From positions 1-64,000 of the forward strand of contig NZ_VVIP01000094.1 of the NCBI RefSeq assembly GCF_009650435.1: a DNA stretch of 64,000 nucleotides. Reading direction: 5' to 3'. The DNA is from Foetidibacter luteolus (GTDB lineage Bacteria > Bacteroidota > Bacteroidia > Chitinophagales > Chitinophagaceae). Made by a program: the position numbers and the translations under genes. The notes beneath the pieces are model-generated. The model was not told where the DNA came from. It saw nothing but the letters and a program-made list of their open reading frames with translations, and searched no databases. Positions within the stretch are counted from its first letter, which is position 1; every line of letters starts with the position of its first letter. Shown piece by piece: positions 7,403-16,311 of this stretch.

Positions 7403-10198
7403 TTATTGCGCCACAAGTTTTCCTTTATATACAACCTGTCCGTCTAAACTAATGGCGTAGAAATAAACACCCCTGGCTAAGATGCCTGGGTAGATTTCGT
7501 TGGAAATATCCGGAAGGTTGGCCTGAATAAGTTTTTTGCCAAGTGAGGAATACAGGATAAACTGGTAGTTGTTTAATTGTGAGGTAAGTATTTTGATGGT
7601 TTGTCCGGCTCGCAAAGGATTGGGAAAAACAATAAAATTCTTATTGTTTAGATAGTTAACCGTTTGTATATCACTGCTGATAGAACGCCCATCGGTTAAT
7701 ACAACCCGCAAACGGTAAAGGTTTAAGCCCTGCGTAAGGGAGTCGTCTGTAAAGGTATAAGAAGTGCTTGTTACGGGTTGCCAGGTGGCCAGGTTCTTTA
7801 TTTGGGTACCGTATTGCTTTTCCAGGGTAACATATCTCAAATTAATATTAGTACCTAATTCTATGCGCACCAAAGCTGTTGAAGGGGTTGCCAGGTCTGC
7901 AAGAAAACTGCGTATATAGCAATCCACACCCTGCGTGGTATAGTCAAAACCATAGGACTTTATGCCGTCGTAGTTTCCTATAACCGGCGAAACTGCATAG
8001 TATAATGGGTTACCGGCTTTTGGTATAAGCATAAAGGTATCGCTGGTAATTGCTTTTTGCTCTAGGAAAAATTGCCCAAGTCCGTAAACCCTGTATTGTT
8101 GTATGCCAGGCGCCTGTTGCCAGTACAGCAGGAATGAATCGGGGCAGTTAAACCCAACACCTGTGCCGAGCCTTTTGGAAACGGTAAAGCTATCCGAATA
8201 AAAATAATTGCCGTTGAACAATACCCGTAACTGCGCTATGCGAAAACTATCTTTTACGGTAAAGGAATGGAGGTTGTTGCTGATGTTTGTTTGCCCCACG
8301 TTTTGCCAACCAGCGTTTTTGTTATAGCTTATTTCCAGGCGGGCCTGTTCGTCAGCAAGGTTAGATTGCCACCTTACAGTATTTATATCCCCGGCAGCAA
8401 GGTTATCGTTTTTAGTAGGGTAAAGCCACGTAAAACTGTTAAGGGTATCCCACTGGTAGGCAATAGCAAAAGCCTGCCTGCCCTGTGGTACATCCCGGCC
8501 AGATACCTGTACCTGGTAAGTCGCGGCGCCAGGATGAAGAATGGTTACCTGCTCTACATTATTCAGGCTGTCCCTGCCGGGCCGGGCCTGTTGTTGCAAA
8601 GAGTCTTTTAATGGAAATGCGTTTAAAACAAGCGGCTGGTGTATTTCGTTGGTTAATGTATTTACAAGTTGCAGATCAAGATCGTTCACCAGTGCCTTAT
8701 AACTGTTAGGAGTAGCTGGTGGGTCGGCCCAGCAAACCAGCACTTTAAGGTTAACTGCATTTGCAGGTAGTTGTAAGCTGTATTGTTTTGTCTCGCCGGT
8801 ACTTAATGAGTCAAAAGTAAAGTGTTGTGCCTGGTTTTCCTCTAAAGCCCGTAAGGCATTTAAACTTCCAAAACCAGATTGGTAGTCAATACCCTTTGCG
8901 GCAACGTCATCCGCCGTATTCAGCAGCAGGGCTTTTACAATTGGGCCTGGTGGTAAATGGCCGTGCTTCTGTTTATATGCTTGCTGCAGCAGTAACGCTG
9001 TACCTGATACAATAGCCGCTGCTCCCGAACTGCCGTCGGTACCGTAGGCTACAAGTTCTGGCTTTACCCTTCCGTCAAATGCCGGCCCTCTTGAGCTAAG
9101 CGGCAAAACATGGTAAAAAGAATCTATGGAGCCAACCGTAATAATGTTTTTGGCCATTTTAAAGCTGCCTGTTATGTTGGCATAGTTTGCAATCCCTTTG
9201 TAAACGCCCGTATCACTGGTTTTGTCGCCGGAATTGCCCGCGGAAAAAACATGCACCAACGAGGGATGCCTGGTGGCTGTTTCGTCATAAGCCGCGGCAT
9301 CTGCTCCGTAGTAGTTTTCTATGCCGGTGCCGTAAGAATGGTTTTGGACTGAGATACTGTAATTACTGTAAGTATCATCACTATCCGGCAGCAGGTTGGT
9401 AAAATCTGACGAGGTAAGATTGGCCCTGTATGCCACGCCTTTGCCGGTATAATAGCTATTGCCGGCGCCGCCAATAAGGGTGGCCATGATGCCTGCATGG
9501 CTTTCTGTAATACTTGACGCCAGGCCTGTGGAAATATAGCGGTTGGTTAAATCCACATCCGTTGTGTCAAATAGATTTTCTTTGATGGAAGCTGTAAGGC
9601 TGTCCCCTGCTATAGCCGGGTACAAGGAATGGGCCGCAGTTATTTTGTTGGTGGATAAATCCATTCCGTTCAGCACCGTTTCAACCACAGGGCTTTTGTG
9701 GTTGTCAATAAACAAAACATTATCATCAGCAAGTAACCCGGCGGGCAAAACAGATTGTTGTGCCGAAACGATATAACTGTTTTGGTAACTGTAAAGTACT
9801 GTAAGCTTGTGTTTGTTTAAAGTGTTAACCTTACGGTTCAGCAACCTGATTAAGTATTTCCCTTTGCCCGTTGGGCTTGTTGAAAACCGGGGAGATAGCT
9901 TCCATTTGTTATTGGCAGGAAAAAGAAACCTGAGATGATTTCTTATGCTGTCTGTTAAGCGTTCAACATGTATTATCGCTAAATTCTTGCCTAATCTTCT
10001 TACGATTGAAAATTCTTCAGGCCGGCAAAACACGTTATCGCTGTTAAGTCCGGCAATATAGTAATGTTGGCCTGCGGGTAAAGAGTCTTTTAAATCATGA
10101 AGAGCATAATCCTTCACATACTCCTGCTCTGTAACCTGGGCATGTAAAAGCAAACAGCAGAAAGAAAATAGTAAACAGAATATGGCCGGTTTATTCAT
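7403..10198 (-). CDS. secreted S8 subtilisin-like protease with T9SS sorting domain
   Basis: This 931-residue protein has a signal peptide (1-20), a propeptide-like region and a subtilase domain around residues 175-460. The catalytic Asp is in FDTTDVD (211 or 214), the His is H234 in ITESHAG, the oxyanion Asn is in SAGNSG (about 322), and the nucleophile is probably S391 in DGSSGAAA. The usual GTSMAAP is thus replaced by GSSGAAA. Fn3-like and Ig-like beta regions follow. The C-terminal 80 residues (IVFPNPLRAG to the end) are a type A sorting domain of the type IX secretion system, so the enzyme is exported across the outer membrane and probably attached to the surface. Likely monocistronic. 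Confidence 0.9.
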   Translation of the reverse strand: MNKPAIFCLLFSFCCLLLHAQVTEQEYVKDYALHDLKDSLPAGQHYYIAGLNSDNVFCRPEEFSIVRRLGKNLAIIHVERLTDSIRNHLRFLFPANNKWKLSPRFSTSPTGKGKYLIRLLNRKVNTLNKHKLTVLYSYQNSYIVSAQQSVLPAGLLADDNVLFIDNHKSPVVETVLNGMDLSTNKITAAHSLYPAIAGDSLTASIKENLFDTTDVDLTNRYISTGLASSITESHAGIMATLIGGAGNSYYTGKGVAYRANLTSSDFTNLLPDSDDTYSNYSISVQNHSYGTGIENYYGADAAAYDETATRHPSLVHVFSAGNSGDKTSDTGVYKGIANYANITGSFKMAKNIITVGSIDSFYHVLPLSSRGPAFDGRVKPELVAYGTDGSSGAAAIVSGTALLLQQAYKQKHGHLPPGPIVKALLLNTADDVAAKGIDYQSGFGSLNALRALEENQAQHFTFDSLSTGETKQYSLQLPANAVNLKVLVCWADPPATPNSYKALVNDLDLQLVNTLTNEIHQPLVLNAFPLKDSLQQQARPGRDSLNNVEQVTILHPGAATYQVQVSGRDVPQGRQAFAIAYQWDTLNSFTWLYPTKNDNLAAGDINTVRWQSNLADEQARLEISYNKNAGWQNVGQTNISNNLHSFTVKDSFRIAQLRVLFNGNYFYSDSFTVSKRLGTGVGFNCPDSFLLYWQQAPGIQQYRVYGLGQFFLEQKAITSDTFMLIPKAGNPLYYAVSPVIGNYDGIKSYGFDYTTQGVDCYIRSFLADLATPSTALVRIELGTNINLRYVTLEKQYGTQIKNLATWQPVTSTSYTFTDDSLTQGLNLYRLRVVLTDGRSISSDIQTVNYLNNKNFIVFPNPLRAGQTIKILTSQLNNYQFILYSSLGKKLIQANLPDISNEIYPGILARGVYFYAISLDGQVVYKGKLVAQ

Positions 10199-10514
10199 AA
10201 TTAGTGCTAAGCCTCAAAACACGACATGGCGACTTTGAGTCTGAATCTGTGGCTGTGAAAAATACATGCGGAAATATAATGACTTTAGGCACAAATACCG
10301 CCTGGTATAGCTTTTTTCGCCAATCTCCATTTTTTTTATACAAACCGGTTAAAAATTGCTGCAAAAGGTCTTTATCCTTAAATTTTTTTATCCTCTTCTT
10401 CTAAAATGTTTTACAGCAATTAATCATGCAACAATGTTGCTTTTTTGAAGATTTATAATAAAATGTTAAAGGGTTAATTTGAGTGTTCAATTTTTAATTC
10501 CAAATCAAGACACA
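10199..10514. other. 316-bp divergent intergenic region
   Basis: Separates the minus-strand subtilase from the plus-strand M57 protease, so promoters for both should lie here. It is AT-rich with long T and A runs. No exact TAnnTTTG box, repeat family member or RNA gene was recognised. Confidence 0.5.
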
Positions 10515-11315
10515 ATGAGAAAGATCTTATCCTCAGCCGTGCTGGTGTTATTAGCCGGTGGTATTTTAAGTTCATGTACCAAAAACAATTCTGAACCCGC
10601 GCCTGGCAACCGTATTAGCCAGGAGGCCCTGGATGGTATTTATAACCTGGGGTTCAGTAATAAAGATGTAACGCTGGATGAAGACGGCAGTTACATTGTG
10701 GAAGGCGATATAAGTATTTCGCCCAAAGACTTAAAAACAAACCCGGGTTACCAATTGCTGCGTATTGCCAATACAGAACAGTACCGCACTTTTAACCTTG
10801 TTACCGGTTTGCCCAGGGTAATAACCGTACGGGTAGATTCAAAGCTGCCCAGCTCTTATGTTGCCGCTACAGATGAAGCTTTAAGCCGGTACAATGCTTT
10901 GGGTTTGCGCATCACTTTTCAGCGTGTAAGCTCTAACGCGTCTATTACGCTGGTAAAAGGTAATGGCAGTTATCTTGCTTCAGCAGGCTTTCCCACCTCT
11001 TCCGGACAGCCATACAACCAGGTAAAGGTAAATTCCCGGGCTATAGGTAATCAGCCACAGGCTACTGTAGCCAGCATTATTGCACACGAGATAGGGCATT
11101 GCATAGGCTTTCGCCATACAGATTATATGGACAGGAGCTATAGCTGCGGTGGTTCTCCAACTAATGAAGGCGCTTCCACAGTAGGTGCGGTTTATATTCC
11201 GGGTACAGCCAGCGGGCCAGACCCCAATTCCTGGATGCTGGCATGTATCGGCAGCGGCGATAACAGGCCCTTTAACGCTAATGACAGAACGGCGCTTAAT
11301 TATCTCTACAAATAG
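10515..11315 (+). CDS. M57 (HEIGH-type) zinc metalloprotease lipoprotein
   Basis: This 266-residue protein has a lipoprotein signal with lipobox ILSSC (C21). The zinc motif is complete: H191-E-I-G-H195-C-I-G-F-R-H201, the HExxHxxGxxH metzincin signature with the HEIGH variant of peptidase family M57. A central region (about 45-110) precedes the catalytic part. The ATG at 10515 directly starts the signal peptide. A TTG-initiated extension at 10479 is unlikely. The enzyme should face the periplasm or cell surface and degrade proteins. No partner gene is adjacent. Confidence 0.85.
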   Translation: MRKILSSAVLVLLAGGILSSCTKNNSEPAPGNRISQEALDGIYNLGFSNKDVTLDEDGSYIVEGDISISPKDLKTNPGYQLLRIANTEQYRTFNLVTGLPRVITVRVDSKLPSSYVAATDEALSRYNALGLRITFQRVSSNASITLVKGNGSYLASAGFPTSSGQPYNQVKVNSRAIGNQPQATVASIIAHEIGHCIGFRHTDYMDRSYSCGGSPTNEGASTVGAVYIPGTASGPDPNSWMLACIGSGDNRPFNANDRTALNYLYK

Positions 11316-11339
11316 TAGTTTGCAATCATACACCATGCG

Positions 11340-11370
11340 GCCCCGTATAAAAGTGCGGGGCTGTTTTATT
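11340..11370 (+). terminator. rho-independent terminator after the M57 gene
   Basis: Stem GCCCCG with CGGGGC around a 10-nt loop, followed by TGTTTTATT, 24 nt after the stop codon of the metalloprotease. Confidence 0.75.
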
Positions 11371-11391
11371 AACGCCTGCCGGTATAAAAGA

Positions 11392-11556
11392 TAAGGGCGC
11401 CTGCTTAAGGCACCGGGCAAAACTACGTTCGCAACCTTCGTCAAAGCAACATTTGGTTGCTCTTTCCCGGTTGTGCTACTACTCTGCCACAAAGCCATGC
11501 TGCTAGCTTCGGCGGGGTAACCGCTTCAATCCCTGGCGCGGTGACAATACCATGCT
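11392..11556 (+). repeat. dispersed repeat family C, copy 2 (partial)
   Basis: Begins GGGCGCCTGCTTAAGGCACC. It continues with a CGTTCGCAACCTTCGTCAAA segment shared with the inverted copy near 46060-46178, and ends with GGGGTAACCGCTTCAATCCC as in the other family C members. It lacks the 108-bp tail. Confidence 0.7.
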
Positions 11557-11686
11557 ACTGATAACATTGCCTTAAAAGGGGAAAAATTGGTGCATATTTT
11601 ATCCTGCGGGCAGTAAAGCAGTAAGAGTTTCGTTTTATAAGTGCAGTATGCAAAACAGTTTTAGCAGCCTGCCCAACTGTTGCAAA

Positions 11687-12088
11687 TCAACAAAGCTGCC
11701 TGTGTTCTTTTAGCAGGAAATCAAGCCGGTTAAGCAGTGTAATAAGGGAGTTGTCTTTTATCTTATTGATAAAGTATCCTTCGGTTACCTTGTCAGTCCA
11801 GATAAAGTAGGTGATACATTTAATGATGTAGGGCAGGCTTAGGTTATTAGTATGAATATAATCCGCTAAAGACTGGTAACCAACAGCGTCTTTTTGCACT
11901 TCTGTATAATCCGTATCAGCAAGCGCATGTTCGCAAAAAACAGAAATAAATCGTTCCGCGGTTTTTTTAATGCCTTTATCTATATGGCCATAAGCCTTGT
12001 TAAGCTCGGCCTCACAATTCAGCAGGCCTTCCTTAAAAGAAAGCAGCTTTATAAGCCCGGCAATTTTATCGGTAAAAGCTTCCTGCAT
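11687..12088 (-). CDS. hypothetical protein, possibly DUF6508-like
   Basis: A 133-residue soluble protein, mostly helical by composition, with no signal peptide. The C-terminal segment SLPYIIKCITYFIWTDKV, then GYFINKIKDNSLITLLNRL, recalls DUF6508, whose members have a similar WTDK-x-x-x-GYF-x-x-x-I-x-x-G/N-x-L-x-x-L pattern. The assignment is from memory of the pattern and is tentative. No function is known. It lies alone, divergent from trhO, with an AT-rich gap of 180 bp between them. Confidence 0.6.
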   Translation of the reverse strand: MQEAFTDKIAGLIKLLSFKEGLLNCEAELNKAYGHIDKGIKKTAERFISVFCEHALADTDYTEVQKDAVGYQSLADYIHTNNLSLPYIIKCITYFIWTDKVTEGYFINKIKDNSLITLLNRLDFLLKEHRQLC

Positions 12089-12159
12089 AGAGGAACGAAA
12101 TTAGCTGTCCGTGTGGGCTGGCAAAGCCCGCCGGTCATTTTTATGGTTATTTTAATCTG

Positions 12160-12191
12160 TTGTTTTCTGCGGAGGGAAAACGTTACTTTTG
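12160..12191 (+). promoter_or_regulatory. predicted promoter of trhO
   Basis: TACTTTTG at 12184-12191 matches the Bacteroidota -7 consensus TAnnTTTG. A TTG at 12160-12162 sits 21 nt upstream as the -33 element. The start codon of trhO is 77 nt downstream. Confidence 0.55.
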
Positions 12192-12268
12192 CGGCGCATT
12201 TTGCCCGCCCTGCAAGCGGGTCCATAATTATTGTTTAATGGAATATCGGTGGCGTAAAAACGCCGCTG

Positions 12269-13330
12269 ATGTCTGAAATTGTCAAGTTTATGCCAGTGTT
12301 GCACAACCGTGTTTCCAACCAGGAGCTAAAGAAGCGCCTGTTGCAGGAAACAGAAATTCGTTCTACCGTAAGCTTCTATCATTACTTTCCTGTTCAGAAC
12401 CCGCAATTTTTCAGGGATGATTTGTACAAAAAATTAGTGGAATTAAAAGTCTTTGGCCGCATTTACGTTGCTTCAGAAGGCATCAATGCGCAGGTAAGCG
12501 TTCCCCAAAACAACGTGGATGCTTTCAGGCAGGTGCTGTATGCCTATGAACCGCTTAATAATATTCGATTGAACATTGCGGTAGATGATAATGGCAAATC
12601 GTTCTGGGTACTTAAGATTAAAGTGCGTGACAAAATTGTTGCCGATGGCATAGAAGACCCTTCCTTTAACATGCAAAACAAAGGCCGTTACGTAAACGCG
12701 GTTGAAATGAACGAACTGATGGATAAGGATGATACTATTGTTATTGATATGCGCAACCATTACGAATACGAAGTGGGCCATTTTGATAATGCCGTAGAAG
12801 TACCATCAGATACTTTCAGGGAGCAGTTGCCCATGGCCGCGGATATGTTGCAGGGTAAGGAAGACCGTAACATCATCATGTACTGTACCGGCGGCATACG
12901 TTGCGAGAAAGCCAGCGCTTACATGCTGCACAAAGGGTTTAAGAATGTGTTTCACCTGGAGGGTGGTATTATTAATTATGCCAGGCAGGTGAAGGAGAAC
13001 GGGTTACCCAGCCGGTTTACCGGTAAAAATTTTGTGTTTGATGACCGCCTGGGAGAAAGGATTACCGACGATGTAATCGCCAAATGCCACCAGTGCGGCA
13101 AACCCTGCGATACGCACACCAATTGCAAAAACAATGGCTGCCACCTGTTATTTATACAGTGTGAAGAATGTGCAAGGCAATACGAAGGTTGCTGCAGCAC
13201 AGAATGCCACGATACCATACACATGCCGGTAGAGCGGCAAAAAGAAATACGCAGCGGTATTGATAAAGGCCGTAATATTTTCAATAAATCAAAAGCCCGG
13301 CTGCGGCCAAGGCTCAATGAGAAAGGGTAG
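12269..13330 (+). CDS. trhO: tRNA uridine(34) 5-hydroxylase, rhodanese family
   Basis: This 353-residue protein matches the TrhO/YceA family, which catalyses oxygen-dependent hydroxylation of wobble uridine 34 to ho5U in tRNA. Residues 30-125 form the N-terminal ferredoxin-like domain (VASEGINAQVSVP). Residues 140-240 form a rhodanese domain with the active-site loop YCTGGIRCEKAS, catalytic Cys206. The C-terminus has a Cys-rich segment (CHQCGKPCDTHTNC, then CEECARQYEGCCS) that probably binds zinc and is common in Bacteroidota members. A short inverted repeat GGCGTAAAAACGCC lies just before the ATG. Monocistronic. Confidence 0.92.
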   Translation: MSEIVKFMPVLHNRVSNQELKKRLLQETEIRSTVSFYHYFPVQNPQFFRDDLYKKLVELKVFGRIYVASEGINAQVSVPQNNVDAFRQVLYAYEPLNNIRLNIAVDDNGKSFWVLKIKVRDKIVADGIEDPSFNMQNKGRYVNAVEMNELMDKDDTIVIDMRNHYEYEVGHFDNAVEVPSDTFREQLPMAADMLQGKEDRNIIMYCTGGIRCEKASAYMLHKGFKNVFHLEGGIINYARQVKENGLPSRFTGKNFVFDDRLGERITDDVIAKCHQCGKPCDTHTNCKNNGCHLLFIQCEECARQYEGCCSTECHDTIHMPVERQKEIRSGIDKGRNIFNKSKARLRPRLNEKG

Positions 13331-13346
13331 CGTACTGCCCCCTGGT

Positions 13347-13560
13347 GTCATCCGTGTTCCTTTTGTTTCTTCAAAAAATGTGTACACACGGTAGCCCTGG
13401 TGCGTATCCCCACGTACCACCATCCTGCTCCGTGGTGCGTGTCCACACGCACCACCATCTCTACCCGGGCCTGCAAAGCCGCCCAATGTACCGAACGATG
13501 AACGTAGTGCGACGCAACGATGTCTCCATAAAGTACTATTGCCGGCCACCAAAAAAATAC
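13347..13560 (-). repeat. dispersed repeat family B, copy 1, next to a family D fragment
   Basis: 13347-13396 repeats the right flank of the family D element (GTGTCATCCGTGTTC, TGTGTACACACGG). 13395-13460 holds two hairpins of the type GGTGCGTGnnnACACGCACC. 13460-13560 carries CTGCAAAGCCGCCCAATG, GCGACGCAACGATG and GGCCACCAAAAAAAT, a family B element in inverted orientation. It fills the gap between trhO and the osmC-like gene. Confidence 0.75.
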
Positions 13561-13605
13561 CCCGTGCAAAATGCTCCGGGGCAGCGAAAGTTATCATTAA
13601 AGGCT

Positions 13606-14016
13606 CTAACTCTTCCAGTTAAAAGTTACGTCCACCTCAATATCGGGATGTATGCTTTTAGCTACGGGGCAGGTTAAAGCGGCACGTTCAAGTATGGCTT
13701 TTTGCTTTTCGTCAACAACGGTATTGTCAGTAAAATCAAATACCAGCTTAACGCCGCTTATGCGCCTTGGGTCTGAAGCCATAATTTTGGTAATGCCAAT
13801 TTGTGTGCCATCCAGGTTTACCTGCATGTCCCTGGCCTTAATACCCATAATGGTAAGCATGCAGCTACCCAGGGCGGTTGACACAATATCTGTCGGGGAA
13901 AAACGTTCTCCATTTCCCTGGTTGTCCACAGGCGCATCCGTTTCAATAACTGTGTTGCTTTGCAGGTGGGTAGCCTCGGTACGCAGGTTGCCTTTATAAA
14001 TTATTTGTGAAGTCAT
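13606..14016 (-). CDS. OsmC/Ohr family peroxiredoxin-like protein
   Basis: This 136-residue cytoplasmic protein has the family layout: an N-terminal beta region, GNGERFSPTDIVSTALGSC with the first catalytic Cys, and LTCPVAKS with the second. OsmC/Ohr proteins reduce organic hydroperoxides through this Cys pair, usually with a lipoylated or thiol partner. Length is normal. It is convergent with trhO and divergent from the gene at 14062. The nearby lipoyl synthase gene is suggestive but not in the same transcript. Confidence 0.88.
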   Translation of the reverse strand: MTSQIIYKGNLRTEATHLQSNTVIETDAPVDNQGNGERFSPTDIVSTALGSCMLTIMGIKARDMQVNLDGTQIGITKIMASDPRRISGVKLVFDFTDNTVVDEKQKAILERAALTCPVAKSIHPDIEVDVTFNWKS

Positions 14017-14061
14017 TGCCTTATTTTTATCATAAATTTACAAGCATCAAATATACATATC

Positions 14062-14871
14062 GTGAAGAAGATATTCTTGGTTTTAACGATTAGCTCGGTA
14101 GTGTTGGCAGGTTATGGACAAGGTAAAAAAAGCAGGGAGCAAAAACGGCAGGAGAGAAAAGAGAAGATAAACCAATTGGCAAAACAGGAAGAAGAAGGGG
14201 CATTGATATACAACAAGCAAGGGGCATTTGGCATAAAACTAAGCACGGATGGATATGGCCTTTTTTACGAGCATGGCCGCTATAAAACCATTACAAAAAC
14301 TTTTTTATGGTGGGCCGAATTAAGTGAGCGTAAACACTCCAAAGAAGAAAGAAAAACCCCTACCTCTGTTTCCGGCCCGTTTATTATTTTGGGCAACCCC
14401 GTTATTTACGGCAAAATCAACAATTTTTACCAGCTTAAACTAGGTATTGGCGAGCAGCGGCTTATTGGTGGCAAAGGCAACAAGAACGGTGTGGCGGTTT
14501 CCGCTATCTATGGCGGCGGTTTTAGCGGCGGCTTCTTAAAGCCTTACTACCTTACCATTACCGATGAAAATAACCAAACCCGCGATGTGCGCTACGACGA
14601 CAGCACTGCCCGTTACTTTAAAGACCCAAGTTATATAGTAGGTTCCGCCGGCCTTTTTAAAGGCTGGGGCAATATTAAGTTTGTACCCGGCGTGCATGCA
14701 AGGCTGGCGTTGCGGTTTGATTATGGCCGGTTTAACGAGTTGCTGTCTGCCGTGGAAACAGGTGTAAACGCTGAGTATTACACACAGGACATGCCCATCC
14801 TCTTCAGCGTGCCATCCAAAAAGTTCTTCTTCAATGCCTATGTATCCGTTGTATTTGGAAAGAGAAAGTGA
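14062..14871 (+). CDS. conserved exported protein of unknown function upstream of lipA
   Basis: A 269-residue protein with a GTG start, a signal peptide (MKKIFLVLTISSVVLAGYGQ) and a highly charged stretch (about residues 22-45). The remainder alternates aromatic and glycine-rich strands and ends in SVVFGKRK, typical of small outer-membrane beta-barrels. No family function is recognised. It lies 110 bp upstream of lipA on the same strand. The GTTCAATG inverted repeats between them may decouple expression. Confidence 0.7.
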   Translation: MKKIFLVLTISSVVLAGYGQGKKSREQKRQERKEKINQLAKQEEEGALIYNKQGAFGIKLSTDGYGLFYEHGRYKTITKTFLWWAELSERKHSKEERKTPTSVSGPFIILGNPVIYGKINNFYQLKLGIGEQRLIGGKGNKNGVAVSAIYGGGFSGGFLKPYYLTITDENNQTRDVRYDDSTARYFKDPSYIVGSAGLFKGWGNIKFVPGVHARLALRFDYGRFNELLSAVETGVNAEYYTQDMPILFSVPSKKFFFNAYVSVVFGKRK

Positions 14872-14884
14872 GTTAATTTTGAGG

Positions 14885-14970
14885 CTTAACTGTTCAATGT
14901 TTTACTGTTCAATGTTCAAAGTTTTGATATAAAGCTTTAACGTTGAACATTGAACAACTGAACAATCAAA
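14885..14970. repeat. inverted GTTCAATGTT repeats upstream of lipA
   Basis: Left side carries CTGTTCAATGTT twice, then CAAAG. The right side carries CTTTAACGTTGAACATTGAA. The arms can pair into a long hairpin ending about 12 nt before the lipA ATG. The same ACATTGAAC / GTTCAATGT words end the family C composites. Confidence 0.65.
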
Positions 14971-14981
14971 CATTCAGAGCA

Positions 14982-15920
14982 ATGCAGGAATTACCAATAG
15001 CATCAAACACCGTTATACCAGAAGTGAAAGTAAAAAAGCCGGATTGGCTTCGTGTTAAATTGCCAGTAGGGGAAAGCTATAAGCATGTACGTGGATTGGT
15101 TGATACCCACAAGCTGCATACCATTTGCGAAAGCGGCAACTGCCCCAATATGGGCGAATGCTGGGGTGCTGGTACCGCCACTTTTATGATATTGGGTAAT
15201 GTATGTACCCGCAGTTGCGGTTTTTGTGCCGTAACTACCGGCAGGCCCGACGCGGTTGACTGGGATGAGCCGCAGCGTGTGGCCGAAGCCATTCACCTGA
15301 TGAAGGTAAAACACGCCGTTATTACCAGTGTGGACAGGGATGAGCTGAGAGATGGCGGCTCCATCATCTGGTACAACACCATAAAAGCCGTAAAAGCACT
15401 TAACCCCGGTACTACGCTGGAAACCCTGGTGCCCGATTTTAAAGGCCAGGCTGAGAATATTCAACGCATTATTGATGCCGCCCCGGAAGTGGTTAGCCAT
15501 AACATGGAAACCGTTGAGCGCCTTACCCGCCAGGTGCGCATACAGGCCAAATACCGCCGCAGTATAGAAGTGCTGCGCATTTTAAAAGAGGGTGGCATGC
15601 GTACCAAAACAGGTATTATGCTGGGCCTTGGCGAAACAAAGGAAGAAGTGGTGCAAACCCTGGAAGACCTTGCGGCCGTTAACGTAGATGTAATTACGCT
15701 GGGCCAGTACCTGCAGCCTACCAAAAAACACCTGGCCGTACAGCGTTTTGTGCACCCGGATGAGTTTGCCGAGCTAAGGGAAATCGGTTACGAACTGGGC
15801 TTTGACTATGTGGAAAGCGGCCCCCTTGTCCGCTCTTCTTACCACAGCGAGCGCCATGTTTTTGAAGGCTACGGCCGTAAAAAATGGATGGAAGAAAAAG
15901 AAATGGCCGTGGCTTCATAG
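14982..15920 (+). CDS. lipA: lipoyl synthase
   Basis: A 312-residue radical SAM enzyme that inserts two sulfurs into octanoyl groups on lipoyl domains of 2-oxoacid dehydrogenases and the glycine cleavage H protein. Auxiliary cluster cysteines are in CESGNCPNMGEC, and the radical SAM cluster is in CTRSCGFC. The family motifs VTSVDRDELRDGG, LVPDF, and R-S-S-Y-H near the C-terminus (auxiliary cluster Ser ligand) are all present. The ATG at 14982 fits the family start (MQELPIAS). An in-frame ATG at 14943 would place repeat DNA in the protein. Confidence 0.95.
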   Translation: MQELPIASNTVIPEVKVKKPDWLRVKLPVGESYKHVRGLVDTHKLHTICESGNCPNMGECWGAGTATFMILGNVCTRSCGFCAVTTGRPDAVDWDEPQRVAEAIHLMKVKHAVITSVDRDELRDGGSIIWYNTIKAVKALNPGTTLETLVPDFKGQAENIQRIIDAAPEVVSHNMETVERLTRQVRIQAKYRRSIEVLRILKEGGMRTKTGIMLGLGETKEEVVQTLEDLAAVNVDVITLGQYLQPTKKHLAVQRFVHPDEFAELREIGYELGFDYVESGPLVRSSYHSERHVFEGYGRKKWMEEKEMAVAS

Positions 15921-15953
15921 CTTCCCTTGCAATTTTTCAATCTCATTTTAGTA

Positions 15954-16000
15954 TAGCCCAATGGGCTAAAATGTTACCGGCCCCGGATACAAATCCGGGG
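15954..16000 (+). terminator. two hairpins after lipA
   Basis: TAGCCCA-A-TGGGCTA (15954-15968) is followed by CCCCGGAT-ACAA-ATCCGGGG (15981-16000) and TTGGTATTTT. The second is a good rho-independent terminator for lipA. Confidence 0.7.
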
Positions 16001-16050
16001 TTGGTATTTTACAATGAAGCATAATACTTAAAGGGTTGAAAAGTAGAATT

Positions 16051-16155
16051 CAGGGCGCCTGCCGAAGGCACCGGGCTTTCCGCTCATACTCCGGCACAAG
16101 GCCCGCCGCACAAAACCTTCACCGGGGTATCCGCTTCAATCCCTGGCGCGGTGGT
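16051..16155 (+). repeat. dispersed repeat family C, copy 3 (partial)
   Basis: Starts GGGCGCCTGCCGAAGGCACC, continues CGGGCTTTCCGCTCATACTCC, and ends CCGCTTCAATCCCTGGCGCG. It occupies most of the 391-bp gap between lipA and the sigma factor gene. Confidence 0.75.
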
Positions 16156-16311
16156 GACACAGCGTAACCATATTTATAAGACTATATTTTTTAGCTTTTT
16201 GAGCTCATTCTTCCTTGTAAGACTGGTTATGTTTGTTTACTTTACAGATTAAGGCAACCGGTTGACCTTTATTTTCGTATTATTTGCCGGAAACCCAAAC
16301 AAGCCAAACAC

